A stretch of 64,000 nt of DNA from positions 47,558 through 111,557 of the forward strand of contig NZ_JAKSYG010000097.1 of the NCBI RefSeq assembly GCF_022829725.1. The letters are read 5' to 3'. The DNA comes from Methylobacterium sp. E-005 (GTDB lineage: Bacteria > Pseudomonadota > Alphaproteobacteria > Rhizobiales > Beijerinckiaceae). Within the stretch, counting starts at the first letter, position 1. Every line of letters begins with the position of its first letter. Under the pieces are notes generated by a model. It searched no databases. It was not told the DNA's origin and worked only from the letters and a program-made list of their open reading frames with translations. This document shows positions 1 to 8,197 of the stretch, in pieces. Made by a program: the position numbers and the translations under genes.

Positions 1-1
1 G

Positions 2-277
2 ACGCAGACGCTGATCCCGGTGGCGGGCTGCGGCGTCTTCTTGGGGCTCTCGGCGCTGACCGTCACGTTCCTGCGCGGCGACGGCATCGTGATCCCCCAT
101 GTGGCCGAGATGCGCGCGGGGCTGCTCGCCGGGGCCAGCCTGTGGAGCGTCTGGCTCGCATGGCGGGTCGCCGGGCTCGACGCCGCCAGGGTCCGACGGG
201 CGGCCGCCACAGTCTGCATCGCCGGTGCGGCCGCCCTGTCGGTCGTCAACTGGGTGCTCATGTTCTGGATCTGGTAG
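2..277 (+). CDS. C-terminal part of a membrane protein of unknown function (5' end outside the window)
   Basis: The reading frame is open to the left edge, so only the last 91 or so codons are present. The product has at least two hydrophobic segments (roughly CGVFLGLSALTVTFL near its visible start and VCIAGAAALSVVNWVLMFWI at its end) separated by a short Arg-rich stretch, so it is an inner-membrane protein. It ends 49 bp before the FTR1 iron permease on the same strand and could be a partner of it. FTR1 permeases are often encoded with periplasmic iron-binding and membrane accessory proteins. I do not recognise the family. A GTG at 20 lies in frame but is not needed as a start. Confidence 0.5.
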   Translation, partial: TQTLIPVAGCGVFLGLSALTVTFLRGDGIVIPHVAEMRAGLLAGASLWSVWLAWRVAGLDAARVRRAAATVCIAGAAALSVVNWVLMFWIW

Positions 278-326
278 CGCGGTCCGCGCGCCCTCTCGCA
301 ACACCTCGCAATCTCTGGAGACCGCC

Positions 327-1151
327 ATGATCGGCGCCTTCGTCATCGCCTTCCGCGAAGTCATCGAGGCGGGCCTCATCATCTCGATCGTGCTGGCGGC
401 GACCCGCGGCATTCCCGGCCGGATGCGCTGGGTGCTGCTCGGCATCGCGGGCGGGCTCGCGGGCGCCGGTCTGGTGGCGCTGTTCGCGGAAAAGATCTCC
501 GATGCCTTCGAGGGCAGCGGGCAGGACATCCTGAACGCGGCGGTGCTGATCGTCGCGGTGCTGCTGCTGGTCTGGCACAACACCTGGATGAGCAAGCACG
601 GCAAGGAGCTGGCGGGCGAGTTGCGCGCGGCCGGCGCCGCGGTGCGCTCGGGCGAGCGCGAGGCCGCCGCCCTCTCGATCGTGATCGGCGCCGCGATCCT
701 GCGCGAGGGCGCAGAGCTGGTGCTGTTCCTCTACGGCCTCGTGGCCTCGGGCACCTCGGGGGCGGATATCCAGTTCGGCGCGGTGGCCGGCATCGGCGCG
801 GGGGCGCTGCTCTCGGCGGTGACGTATTTCGGGCTCGCCTCTATCCCGAGCCGCTACGTGTTCTCGGTGACGAGCGTGCTGATCATCTTCCTGGCCGCGG
901 GCCTCGCCGCGCAGGCCGCCCAGTTCCTGGCCAATGCCGGTGTGGTCGACGTCCTCGGCCACACCCTGTGGAACAGCTCGGGCGTGATTGCCGAGAATTC
1001 CTGGCCGGGCCGTATCCTGCACGCGCTCGTCGGCTACACCGACCGGCCGACCGCCCTGCAGGGACTGGTCTACGTCGCCACCATCGCGGTCATGGTCGTG
1101 CTGATGCAGTGGAGCGCTGCCGACAAGCGGCGCGCCGTGCGGCCTGCCTGA
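327..1151 (+). CDS. FTR1-family high-affinity iron permease
   Basis: The 274-residue polytopic inner-membrane protein carries the two RExxE iron-binding motifs of the FTR1/EfeU family: REVIE at residues 10-14 and REGAE at residues 126-130, each in a hydrophobic helix. These motifs pass iron through the membrane in the characterised members. About seven membrane segments are visible. The ATG at 327 follows CTGGAG by a short spacer, and translation from it gives the usual FTR1 N-terminus (MIGAFVIAFRE). A longer frame upstream would add a low-complexity Arg/Pro/Ser tail and is rejected. The partial gene just upstream may belong to the same operon. I saw no obvious Fur or Irr box in the 49-bp gap. 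The ferric or ferrous substrate and any partner protein cannot be told from this window. Confidence 0.93.
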   Translation: MIGAFVIAFREVIEAGLIISIVLAATRGIPGRMRWVLLGIAGGLAGAGLVALFAEKISDAFEGSGQDILNAAVLIVAVLLLVWHNTWMSKHGKELAGELRAAGAAVRSGEREAAALSIVIGAAILREGAELVLFLYGLVASGTSGADIQFGAVAGIGAGALLSAVTYFGLASIPSRYVFSVTSVLIIFLAAGLAAQAAQFLANAGVVDVLGHTLWNSSGVIAENSWPGRILHALVGYTDRPTALQGLVYVATIAVMVVLMQWSAADKRRAVRPA

Positions 1152-1174
1152 TGCTGCGGCGACAGGTATCATAG

Positions 1175-1302
1175 GGGATTCCAAAGGGCTGAAGCCCTTT
1201 GGTGGGGTGCCGGGGCAAAGCCCCGGCGTACGGCCTCGGCCGCCAGCAGGGCTCTGCCCTGCACCCGCAAAAGGTCCCGGTCCTTTTGAATCCGGGACCT
1301 TC
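1175..1302. repeat. Mosaic palindromic element, copy A (four hairpin modules)
   Basis: It starts with CCAAAGGGCT-GA-AGCCCTTTGG (1181-1202), followed by GCCGGGGC-AAA-GCCCCGGC (1209-1227), CAGGGC-TCT-GCCCTG and AAAAGGTC-CCG-GTCCTTTT-type arms, ending near GAATCCGGGACC. The same module order, in opposite orientation, recurs at 55048-55173, and shorter forms occur at 60167-60221 and 63974-64000. It lies between two convergent genes and may double as a bidirectional terminator, although no clear T-tract follows any hairpin. Confidence 0.85.
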
Positions 1303-1314
1303 GATGGAGCGTGC

Positions 1315-1791
1315 TCAGGCCTGCGCGGCCCATTTCGTCGCGTCGGCCGGCTTCTGCTTGTAGATCGTCCAGGCGAAATCGACGTGCAGCTCCGTGGCGA
1401 CGTCATCGCCCTGATGCGCCAGCAATTCGAAATGCTTGGGCTTCCGGCGCGGCACGTCGGTCACCGTCCAGCCCTTGGCTGCCGCTGCGGCAAGCGCCCG
1501 CGTGGGGTCAGCCGGACCGTCAGGTCGCGCCGGACCCGGCGGGTGGTGGGGCTTCTTGTGCTCGATCAGCACCGGCGCGCGGCCCTCGGCGGCGATCCGC
1601 GTGACCTTGATCTCCGAGGGGCGACGCTCGCCCTCCAGGCTGACGCGCAGGCCGGATGCGAGCGGGAACGCGTCCGCACCCTTGGGGCCGAGATCGGCGA
1701 GATGTGTCGTCCCGTCCGCTTCCAACGTGAAGCGGTGCGCGAAGACGTGCTGGATGGTGCCCGACAGGGCGGTGGTCTCGTGATGCGGCAT
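1315..1791 (-). CDS. Conserved hypothetical protein, 158 residues
   Basis: A soluble protein without signal peptide or membrane segment. The N-terminal half (residues 1-80) reads like a small beta-barrel or OB-like fold, with alternating hydrophobic residues and Gly turns (HVFAHRFTLEADGTTHLADLG). A His/Pro/Gly-rich linker follows (HKKPHHPPGPARPDGPADP). The C-terminal 50 residues (KGWTVTDVPRRKPKHFELLA and on) look like a second small domain. I do not recognise the family, and no catalytic motif is visible. Base composition and codon use resemble the neighbours, so it is probably a resident gene. Its promoter region holds a large AT-rich palindrome (1822-1853), which suggests control by a dimeric repressor. 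Confidence 0.7.
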   Translation of the reverse strand: MPHHETTALSGTIQHVFAHRFTLEADGTTHLADLGPKGADAFPLASGLRVSLEGERRPSEIKVTRIAAEGRAPVLIEHKKPHHPPGPARPDGPADPTRALAAAAAKGWTVTDVPRRKPKHFELLAHQGDDVATELHVDFAWTIYKQKPADATKWAAQA

Positions 1792-1821
1792 GATCTTCTC
1801 CGTAGAGCGCCCAACCGCAGG

Positions 1822-1853
1822 CGCTTTCGATATATCGAATTATATCGAAAGCG
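1822..1853. promoter_or_regulatory. Candidate operator: 13-bp perfect inverted repeat
   Basis: CGCTTTCGATATA (1822-1834) and TATATCGAAAGCG (1841-1853) are perfect inverted repeats separated by 6 bp. Inside them is a second perfect 14-bp palindrome, TTCGATATATCGAA (1826-1839), plus a direct repeat of TATATCGAA. The site is an AT-rich island 30-62 bp upstream of the minus-strand 158-residue gene and just after the sseA stop. The arrangement fits a repressor operator over a promoter. The stem could instead act as the sseA terminator. Confidence 0.55.
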
Positions 1854-1855
1854 TG

Positions 1856-2704
1856 TCAAGGCGTACCGGTCGCCACCGTCCGGTTCGGGTCGGCGCCCCA
1901 TTCGGACCAGGAACCGTCATAGAGGCCGCGGGCGGGCCGGCCCATCGTCTCCAGGGCCAGCGCGATGATCGCCGCAGTCACCCCGGAGCCGCAGGTGGTC
2001 AGGATCGGCCGGTCCGGATCGACGTTGTTCTCCGAGAAGACGGCCGCCAGCTCCTCCGGGCTCTTCATCCGGCCGTCGCGCTGCAGCGCCGCGTAATGCA
2101 GGTTGCGGGCGCCCGGCATGTGGCCCGGGCGGACGCCGGGGCGTGGCTCCGGCTCCTCGCCGCGGAACCGCGTCGCCGAGCGGGCATCCACAACCTGGGA
2201 CGAGCCGCTCGCCAGGGCGCGGGCGACGTCATCCGCATCCGCCACCGCGCCGTGGTCGAGCCGGGCGGTGAAGTGCCGGCGCTCGCGCGGGTGCGGCTCA
2301 CCCTCTTCGGTGGGGTAGCCCGCCGCGGTCCAGGCCGGCAGCCCGCCATCCAGCACCAGGGCGTCGCGCACCCCGAAGGCCTTGAGCATCCACCAGACCC
2401 GCGGCGCGGAGAACAGGCCCATCCCGTCGTAGACCACGATCTGCTGGCCGTCGCCGACGCCGAGCGCCCGCATCCGCGCGGCGAAGACCTCCGGACGGGG
2501 CAGCATGTGTGGCAGGCTCGACTCGGTGTCGCTCATCGCGTCGAGGTCGAAGCGCCGGGCGCCGGGGATATGGGCCGCGCGGAACTCAGCCTCCGGGTCG
2601 CGGCCGGCCGCCGGCAGATACCAGGAGGCGTCGAGGACCACGAGATCGGGGGCGGTGAGGCGGTCGTGCAGCCAATCGGGTGACACGAGGGGCGCGTGGG
2701 CCAT
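1856..2704 (-). CDS. sseA: 3-mercaptopyruvate sulfurtransferase (two rhodanese domains)
   Basis: The 282-residue cytoplasmic protein has two rhodanese domains: an inactive N-terminal one (about residues 8-135, with DASWYLP and HIPGARRFDLD) and a catalytic C-terminal one (about 160-278). The active-site loop CGSGVTA (Cys238) matches the CG[S/T]GVTA loop of mercaptopyruvate sulfurtransferases rather than the CRxGx[R/T] loop of thiosulfate sulfurtransferases. It moves sulfur from 3-mercaptopyruvate to thiol acceptors or cyanide in cysteine catabolism and sulfide production. I start at the ATG at 2704 because family members begin MxxxxLVSxDWL. A 40-residue upstream extension in frame is Arg/Pro-rich and unlike the family. 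Confidence 0.93.
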   Translation of the reverse strand: MAHAPLVSPDWLHDRLTAPDLVVLDASWYLPAAGRDPEAEFRAAHIPGARRFDLDAMSDTESSLPHMLPRPEVFAARMRALGVGDGQQIVVYDGMGLFSAPRVWWMLKAFGVRDALVLDGGLPAWTAAGYPTEEGEPHPRERRHFTARLDHGAVADADDVARALASGSSQVVDARSATRFRGEEPEPRPGVRPGHMPGARNLHYAALQRDGRMKSPEELAAVFSENNVDPDRPILTTCGSGVTAAIIALALETMGRPARGLYDGSWSEWGADPNRTVATGTP

Positions 2705-3096
2705 AGGCAGATCCGGCTCTGGTCGCGGGAGCCCGCACAAAACCACAGGTCGATCCGGCTTGCACGCCCGGGCGGGAACCGATTCGGAGGGTTCACGACG
2801 TTTCGTTAGCCCGACGAATGCCAATCGAATCGGCGTTGTAGCGGCCAGCTACGCATCCCGCACCGTGCTCCGATGCAACGCGTGCAGGTTGGTCTTGTTT
2901 TAAATTGCTGTAACCCCAGTTACGACAACAAGATGACGCTGATCGCGCCGGCCGAGCAGGCTTGCGTCAGGCGAGCCGACCCGGATGCCCTCCCTTTGGA
3001 TGCGCCCGGGGTCGCCGTCGGAGCGGTGTCCCACCCACGTGTCTGCCGGGGCCTCAGGCCTCACCGAGCAGGAAGATTATTGAGCCGATCGACACC
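2705..3096. other. 392-bp intergenic region between divergent sseA and the gcrA-like gene
   Basis: No gene is seen. The middle (about 2880-2940) is AT-richer than its surroundings and contains GTAAC-CCCA-GTTAC (2910-2923), a short inverted repeat. Two GANTC sites, the target of the alphaproteobacterial methyltransferase CcrM, occur at 2781-2785 and 2827-2831. It probably holds both promoters. Confidence 0.5.
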
Positions 3097-3330
3097 ATGA
3101 ATCAACTCGTTCGCATGTCCCAGATCGGCGAGGCCGAGACCATCAAGGAGCCGTCGGCCGACCTGCGCGTACCCTTCGCGCAGTCCGGAGCCTTCGTGTG
3201 CAAGTACATCATCGGCGAGCCGAATGACCGGGCGGTTTGCTGCGGCGCGCCGGTGGCCGACGGCAAGAGCTGGTGTGCCTATCACCGTCGCATCGTGTTC
3301 GAGCCGACCCGTCCGGGCCGCATCCGCTGA
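3097..3330 (+). CDS. Small GcrA-like zinc-finger protein (GcrA C-terminal domain only)
   Basis: This 77-residue protein has the Cys/His pattern of the GcrA C-terminus: FVCKYIIGEPNDRAVCCG, then SWCAYHRRIVFEP. GcrA is an alphaproteobacterial cell-cycle regulator whose N-terminal helix-turn-helix domain reads methylated GANTC sites, while its C-terminal domain contacts the sigma70 holoenzyme. Here the DNA-binding half is missing, because only about 30 residues precede the finger. It may therefore bind RNA polymerase or another partner without DNA recognition of its own. The start is uncertain. ATG 3097 has a GGAAG sequence about 20 bp upstream, and ATG 3115 would shorten it by six residues. Similar short paralogues occur beside full gcrA genes in related genomes, but the function is not established. 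Confidence 0.7.
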   Translation: MNQLVRMSQIGEAETIKEPSADLRVPFAQSGAFVCKYIIGEPNDRAVCCGAPVADGKSWCAYHRRIVFEPTRPGRIR

Positions 3331-3363
3331 ACTCTGCCCTAAGCAAGGCGTCACCCCCGCGCG

Positions 3364-4341
3364 TCACTGGGTCCGCATGATCTGGATGACGGCCGGGGTG
3401 ATGATGACGACGAACAGCACCGGCAGGAAGAACAGGATCATCGGCACGGTGAGCTTGGGCGGCAGCCCGGCCGCCTTCTTCTCGGCCTCGGTCATGCGGT
3501 GGTCGCGGCTCTCCTGGGCGAGCACCCGCAGGGCCTGACCCACCGGCGTGCCGTAGCGTTCGGCCTGGATCAGGGCGGTCGCCACGGCCTTCACGGGATC
3601 AAGGCCCGTGCGCAGCACGAGATTCTCGTAAGCCTGGCGGCGGTCCGGCAGGAACGACATCTCGGCCGTCATCAGCGCGAGTTCCTCGGCGAGCACCACC
3701 GAGGAGGTGGCGATCTCCGTGCTCACCTTCCGGAAGGCGTGCTCGATCGCCATGCCGGACTCGACGCAGATCAGGGTCAGGTCGAGGGCATCCGGCCAAG
3801 CCTTGCGGATCTCGGCCTGGCGCTTCTTGGCGGCGTTGAGGAGGAACAGCTCCGGCGCCTTGATGCCGGCATAGGCGGCGCCGATCACCAGCCCGAACCG
3901 CGTCAGGTAAGAGACGTCGAGCGCCTCCAGCACGAACAGGTAGAACAGCGCGCCGATCACCGAGGCGACCGGCACGACGAGGCGGAAGAACAGGAACGCG
4001 GTCTCGGCGCCCTGGCCGCGATAGCCCGCCTGCATCAGCTTGCGCTTGGCCGTGTCGGTGGCGAGCCAGCGCTGCAGCTGATACCGCTCGACGATCGACT
4101 TCATGTAGGCCTTGGGCTCGACGCGCAGCGTGCCCCGGGTCGTGGCCTGGGCGCCCTTGGCGCGCTCGCGCCGCCGGATCTGCTCGCGCTCGTCGCCGAC
4201 CACCTTCATCCGCTTCTCGAGCTTGTCGGTCTCGAAGAACGGCTGTGCCACCGCGAAGGCAGTCGCGGCCGCCGCGACGGCGGTCAGCAGCGTGCCCATG
4301 AAGCGGGGATCGAACAGCTTCGCGGCGATGTCGTCGATCAT
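3364..4341 (-). CDS. tadC: Flp/Tad pilus assembly inner-membrane protein TadC
   Basis: The 325-residue protein has a T2SSF (GspF-like) domain (about residues 155-285, GMAIEHAFRKV to PVGQALRVLAQESR) between membrane segments near residues 12-35, 115-145 and a C-terminal hairpin (LTVPMILFFLPVLFVVIITP). TadB and TadC together form the inner-membrane platform on which the CpaF ATPase drives Flp pilus extension and retraction. It is the last gene of the minus-strand pilus operon, 44 bp after tadB. The ATG at 4341 gives the usual short periplasmic N-terminus. The identification rests on domain, order and neighbours. Confidence 0.93.
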   Translation of the reverse strand: MIDDIAAKLFDPRFMGTLLTAVAAAATAFAVAQPFFETDKLEKRMKVVGDEREQIRRRERAKGAQATTRGTLRVEPKAYMKSIVERYQLQRWLATDTAKRKLMQAGYRGQGAETAFLFFRLVVPVASVIGALFYLFVLEALDVSYLTRFGLVIGAAYAGIKAPELFLLNAAKKRQAEIRKAWPDALDLTLICVESGMAIEHAFRKVSTEIATSSVVLAEELALMTAEMSFLPDRRQAYENLVLRTGLDPVKAVATALIQAERYGTPVGQALRVLAQESRDHRMTEAEKKAAGLPPKLTVPMILFFLPVLFVVIITPAVIQIMRTQ

Positions 4342-4385
4342 GGGATCGGTTCCGGGAAGAGCACGGCAGGCCCGATGGTCCGCCT

Positions 4386-5375
4386 TCAGAAGTCGAAGGC
4401 GATCATCTTCTTGATGGCGAAGATCCCGATCGACATCCAGATCGCCGCGCCGACCAGGGCGATCTTGCCGATATCGGTCGTCCAGAGCAGCGAGATGTAG
4501 TCGGGACTCGTCAGGGAAGTGATGCCCGCCACGCCGAAGGGCAGGCAGGCGATGATCGAGGCCGAGGCCTTGGCCTCCATGCTCATCGCCTGGATCTTGC
4601 CGCGCATCTTGGCCCGGTCGCGCAGCACCGTGGAGAGGTTGTTCAGCGCCTCCGACAGGTTGCCGCCCGATTGCTGCTGGATGTTGATCACGATCACGAA
4701 GAAGTTGACCTCGGGCGTCGGCACCCGGTCGAACAGGCGCGTGACCGCCTCACCGAGCGACAGGCCGAGGGCCTGGGTCTCCACGACGGTCCTGAACTCG
4801 CTGCGGACCGGCTCCTCGGCCTCGCGGGAGACCATGCGGAAGCAATCCCCGACCGGGATGCCGGTTCGGATACCGCGCACCACCACGTCGACGGCGTTGG
4901 GCAATTCCGCGTTGAACTTGGCGATCCGCTTGAGCCGCATGCGGCGCAGCAGCCAAGCCGGCAGGCCGAAGCCCCCCGCGAAGGCGGCACCGGCCCCCAC
5001 GATCGGATTCTCGGTGACGATGAAGATCAGCAGCCCGCAGACCACGGCACTGATCGCGGAGGCCATGAAGAAGGTCTGCTTCGTCCAATCGAGGCCGGCG
5101 CGGGCGAGCTTCAACTCCACGGAGGCCTTGGAGGCGCCCTTGGCCTTCGCCTCGATCTCGCTCAGCGTCTTGGCAACCTGCTCGCGGCGGTTGACCGCCA
5201 CGCCCCGCAAAGCCGCCCCGGTGGGCGAGACGCCGATCGCCTTCAGGCGCTTGTTCGCCCGCCGGTCGCCGTCGAGCAGGGGCAGGACCGCCACGTAGGC
5301 GATGGCCGCCACCGCGATGCCGATGAGGCCCGCGACGACCGGCAGGTTCGAGGCGCCGACGGCAGCGAGATTCAT
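4386..5375 (-). CDS. tadB: Flp/Tad pilus assembly inner-membrane protein TadB
   Basis: The 329-residue protein starts with one membrane segment (about residues 12-32), then a cytoplasmic linker, two central hydrophobic segments (about 100-135) and a T2SSF domain (about 165-290) containing GIPVGDCFRMVSREAEEP and QQSGGNLSEALNNLSTVLRDR. The last conserved element is typical of TadB. It ends with two further membrane helices. It is the paralogue and partner of TadC, which follows 44 bp downstream, and it begins 4 bp after the cpaF stop, so the two are probably translationally coupled. Confidence 0.94.
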   Translation of the reverse strand: MNLAAVGASNLPVVAGLIGIAVAAIAYVAVLPLLDGDRRANKRLKAIGVSPTGAALRGVAVNRREQVAKTLSEIEAKAKGASKASVELKLARAGLDWTKQTFFMASAISAVVCGLLIFIVTENPIVGAGAAFAGGFGLPAWLLRRMRLKRIAKFNAELPNAVDVVVRGIRTGIPVGDCFRMVSREAEEPVRSEFRTVVETQALGLSLGEAVTRLFDRVPTPEVNFFVIVINIQQQSGGNLSEALNNLSTVLRDRAKMRGKIQAMSMEAKASASIIACLPFGVAGITSLTSPDYISLLWTTDIGKIALVGAAIWMSIGIFAIKKMIAFDF

Positions 5376-5379
5376 GCGC

Positions 5380-6822
5380 TCAGCTCCGGTCGACGACTTC
5401 GGCGGCGTCGAGCGCCTCGCCGAGCCGGCGCTCCAGGCCGTAATAGCGGGCGCGCTCCCAGAATTTCGGCCGGCCGATCCCCGTCGAGCGGTGTCGCCCG
5501 ACCAGCCGGCCGTTCGCGTCCTCGCCGACGATGTCGTAGAGGAACACGTCCTGGGTGGTGATGACGTCGCCCTCCATGCCGAGCACCTCGGTGATGTGGG
5601 TGATCCGCCGCGAGCCGTCGCGCAGGCGCATGGCCTGGATCACCACGTCGATCGAGCCGCAGATCATCTCGCGCAGCGTCTTCGACGGCAGGGTGAAGCC
5701 GCCCATCGAGATCATCGATTCGATACGAGACAGGCACTCGCGCGGGCTGTTGGCGTGGAGCGTGCCCATCGAGCCGTCGTGGCCGGTGTTCATCGCCTGA
5801 AGCAGGTCGAACGCCTCGGGGCCGCGCACCTCGCCGACGATGATCCGCTCGGGCCGCATGCGCAGGCAGTTCTTGACGAGGTCGCGCATGGTGACCGAGC
5901 CCTGGCCCTCCATGTTCGGGGGGCGCGTCTCCAGGCGGACCACATGGGGCTGCTGGAGCTGGAGTTCCGCCGCGTCCTCGCAGGTGATCACCCGCTCGTC
6001 ATGCTCGATGAAGGCCGTGAGGCAGTTGAGCAGCGTGGTCTTGCCCGAGCCCGTGCCGCCCGAGATCACCACGTTGCAGCGCGATTGACCGATGATCTTC
6101 AGGACCTCGGCGCCCTCGGGCGAGATCGCCCCGAAGCGCACGAGCTGCTCCAGGGTGAGCTTGTCCTTCTTGAACTTACGGATGGTGAGCGCCGGGCCGT
6201 CAATGGCGAGCGGCGGCGCGATGACGTTGACGCGGGACCCGTCCGGCAGGCGCGCGTCGCAGATCGGCGAGGCGTCGTCGACCCGGCGGCCGACCTGGCT
6301 GACGATCCGCTGGCAGATATTCATCAACTGCTGGTTGTCGCGAAACCGGACGCTGGTCAGCTGGATCTTGCCCCCGACCTCGATGAAGGTCCGGTTGGCG
6401 CCGTTGACCATGATGTCGGCGATGTCGTCACGGGCCAGCAGGGGCTCGAGCGGGCCGTAGCCCAGCACGTCGTTGCAGATATCGTCGAGCAGCTCCTCCT
6501 GCTCGGCGATCGACAGGACGATGTTCTTGAGCCCGATGATCTCCGTGACGATGTCGCGGATCTCCTCGCGGGCGGTCTCGCCGTCGAGGCGCGAGAGCTG
6601 CGTGAGGTCGATCGCCTCGATGAGCGCGCCGAAGATCAGGCTCTTGGTGCGGTAATAATCCTCGGACCGCGTGGTCTCGACCACCACGGGGGCGGCCGGC
6701 TCCGCCCGCCGGGGGGCCGGCGCAGCGTCGCGCGGGATTGAGGCCGGCGGCGGCGCGGCCGAGGTCTTCTGGAGCGGCGCGGGGGCGGGCGCCGCACCGC
6801 CGGTCGAGCGTCTACCGAACAT
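5380..6822 (-). CDS. cpaF: Flp/Tad pilus motor ATPase CpaF (TadA)
   Basis: The 480-residue secretion ATPase has a disordered Pro/Ala-rich N-terminus (residues 1-50), an N-terminal all-alpha domain (55-200) and a VirB11-like ATPase core. The Walker A motif is GGTGSGKTT at 255-263 (Lys261). The Asp box and Walker B region follow ([20 protein letters not shown]), and then the His box ([19 protein letters not shown]). It hydrolyses ATP at the inner-membrane face to power Flp pilus polymerisation. It lies 30 bp downstream of cpaE and 4 bp upstream of tadB, in the conserved Tad order. All key motifs are intact. Confidence 0.96.
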   Translation of the reverse strand: MFGRRSTGGAAPAPAPLQKTSAAPPPASIPRDAAPAPRRAEPAAPVVVETTRSEDYYRTKSLIFGALIEAIDLTQLSRLDGETAREEIRDIVTEIIGLKNIVLSIAEQEELLDDICNDVLGYGPLEPLLARDDIADIMVNGANRTFIEVGGKIQLTSVRFRDNQQLMNICQRIVSQVGRRVDDASPICDARLPDGSRVNVIAPPLAIDGPALTIRKFKKDKLTLEQLVRFGAISPEGAEVLKIIGQSRCNVVISGGTGSGKTTLLNCLTAFIEHDERVITCEDAAELQLQQPHVVRLETRPPNMEGQGSVTMRDLVKNCLRMRPERIIVGEVRGPEAFDLLQAMNTGHDGSMGTLHANSPRECLSRIESMISMGGFTLPSKTLREMICGSIDVVIQAMRLRDGSRRITHITEVLGMEGDVITTQDVFLYDIVGEDANGRLVGRHRSTGIGRPKFWERARYYGLERRLGEALDAAEVVDRS

Positions 6823-6852
6823 GGGCCGGTCCCCGGGCGCGATCCCGCCCCA

Positions 6853-8130
6853 TCACAAGGCCTTCCCGCCGGCGAGCTTGATGCCGCCGAGCTTCGTGCC
6901 GGCGAAGCGCGCGAGCAGCGGCTCCAGGAGGCTCGTGCGCCCACTGCGACGGGTTTCCGCGCGTCCGAGCGTCAGGGCGGCAAGGTCGTTGAACAGCTCC
7001 GCCACCTTGGAGCCAGCCTGGATCTCGGCGATCATCTGGCCGTTGTTGGCGGCCGTGCCGAACAGGGCCGGCTCGAACGGGATCGTCAGGGCGACCGGGG
7101 CCTCCAGGGTCTTGGCGAATTCCGGTGTGCCGATCTCGGGGCGCTTCGGCACGCCGACGCCGTTGAGCAGGATCCGCGGCGGCGCGTCGTTCGGGCGCCC
7201 GTGCTTGAGGGCGCCCATGATGTTCTTGGCGTTGCGCAGGCTGGCGAGATCCGGGCCCGCAACGATCAGGATCTCGTCGGCCGCCGTGAGGACGCGCTTC
7301 GTCCACGCGTTCCACTGGTGCGGCACATCGAGCACCACGCAGGGCACGCTCGCCCGCAGGTACTCGATCAGGGCGTCGAAGGCCGGCTCCGACAGGTCGA
7401 TGGTGCAGTCGAGGCTCGCGGGCGCCGAGAGCAGGCTCAGCGTATCGCTGCACTTCGACAGCAGCCGCTCGACCAGGGCGGAATCCAGGCGCTCGGGGGC
7501 GAACACCGCCTCGGCGATGCCCTGCGGCGGGTCTTGGTTGAAGTTCAGCGAGGCGGTGCCGAAGGCGATGTCGAGATCGGCGATCACCGTCTGGACGCCC
7601 TGGCTGCGGGCCACCGACCATGCGAAGTTGTGCGCCACCGTGGAGGCACCGATCCCGCCCTTCACGCCGTAGACCGCCACCGTGCGGCCCACCGGCTTGA
7701 CGCCCGGGGCGGTGAACAGGTCGGAAATCGCCGCGATCAGGGTCAGGGGATCGACGGGCGCCATCAGGTAGTCGGACACCCCGCGCTGGATCAGCTGCCG
7801 GTAGAGGACCACATCGTTGAGATGGCCGATCACGAGGACGCGGGTGCCCTCGTCGCAGACCTCGGCCAGGGCATCGAGGCATTCGAGCGGCTTCGAGCGC
7901 GGCCCCTGCGTCTCGATGACGATGACGTTGGGCGTCGGCGCGTGCCGATAGGCCTCGATGGCGGCGGCACCGCCGCCCATGCGGACCTTGACCTGCGCCT
8001 TCTGCATGCGCCGGTCGAGGGCCGCCCCCTCGATCACCGCGGCGGTCTCGCTGGTCTCGCAGAACGCCTGGATGGTGATCCGGGGCACCGGGGCGATCGT
8101 GCGCTCGGCTGTCTCGGACAGGTCTGCCAT
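6853..8130 (-). CDS. cpaE: Flp/Tad pilus assembly ATPase CpaE (TadZ), MinD/ParA family
   Basis: The 425-residue protein has an N-terminal receiver-like domain (about residues 20-130, without a complete phospho-acceptor pocket that I can assign) and a C-terminal ParA/MinD domain. The deviant Walker A is seen in VKGGIGASTVAHNFAW, and VQTVIADLDIAFGT provides the Walker A' Asp. CpaE/TadZ marks the cell pole and places the pilus machine. I chose the ATG at 8130 (MADLSETAE). Starting at 8208 would overlap the cpaD stop and add 26 low-complexity residues. It is followed by cpaF after 30 bp. Confidence 0.93.
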   Translation of the reverse strand: MADLSETAERTIAPVPRITIQAFCETSETAAVIEGAALDRRMQKAQVKVRMGGGAAAIEAYRHAPTPNVIVIETQGPRSKPLECLDALAEVCDEGTRVLVIGHLNDVVLYRQLIQRGVSDYLMAPVDPLTLIAAISDLFTAPGVKPVGRTVAVYGVKGGIGASTVAHNFAWSVARSQGVQTVIADLDIAFGTASLNFNQDPPQGIAEAVFAPERLDSALVERLLSKCSDTLSLLSAPASLDCTIDLSEPAFDALIEYLRASVPCVVLDVPHQWNAWTKRVLTAADEILIVAGPDLASLRNAKNIMGALKHGRPNDAPPRILLNGVGVPKRPEIGTPEFAKTLEAPVALTIPFEPALFGTAANNGQMIAEIQAGSKVAELFNDLAALTLGRAETRRSGRTSLLEPLLARFAGTKLGGIKLAGGKAL

Positions 8131-8197
8131 GACGGCACTTTCAGGTTCGCGTTCGGGGTGCGGCGTCGGGTTAGATGAGGTGGGTTCGCCGGCCAGC

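Noticed and set aside
99..1151. A 350-residue form of the FTR1 permease starting at 99
   Set aside because: The extra 76 residues are Pro/Ser/Arg low-complexity sequence that overlaps the upstream gene in another frame, and the family N-terminus begins at 327.
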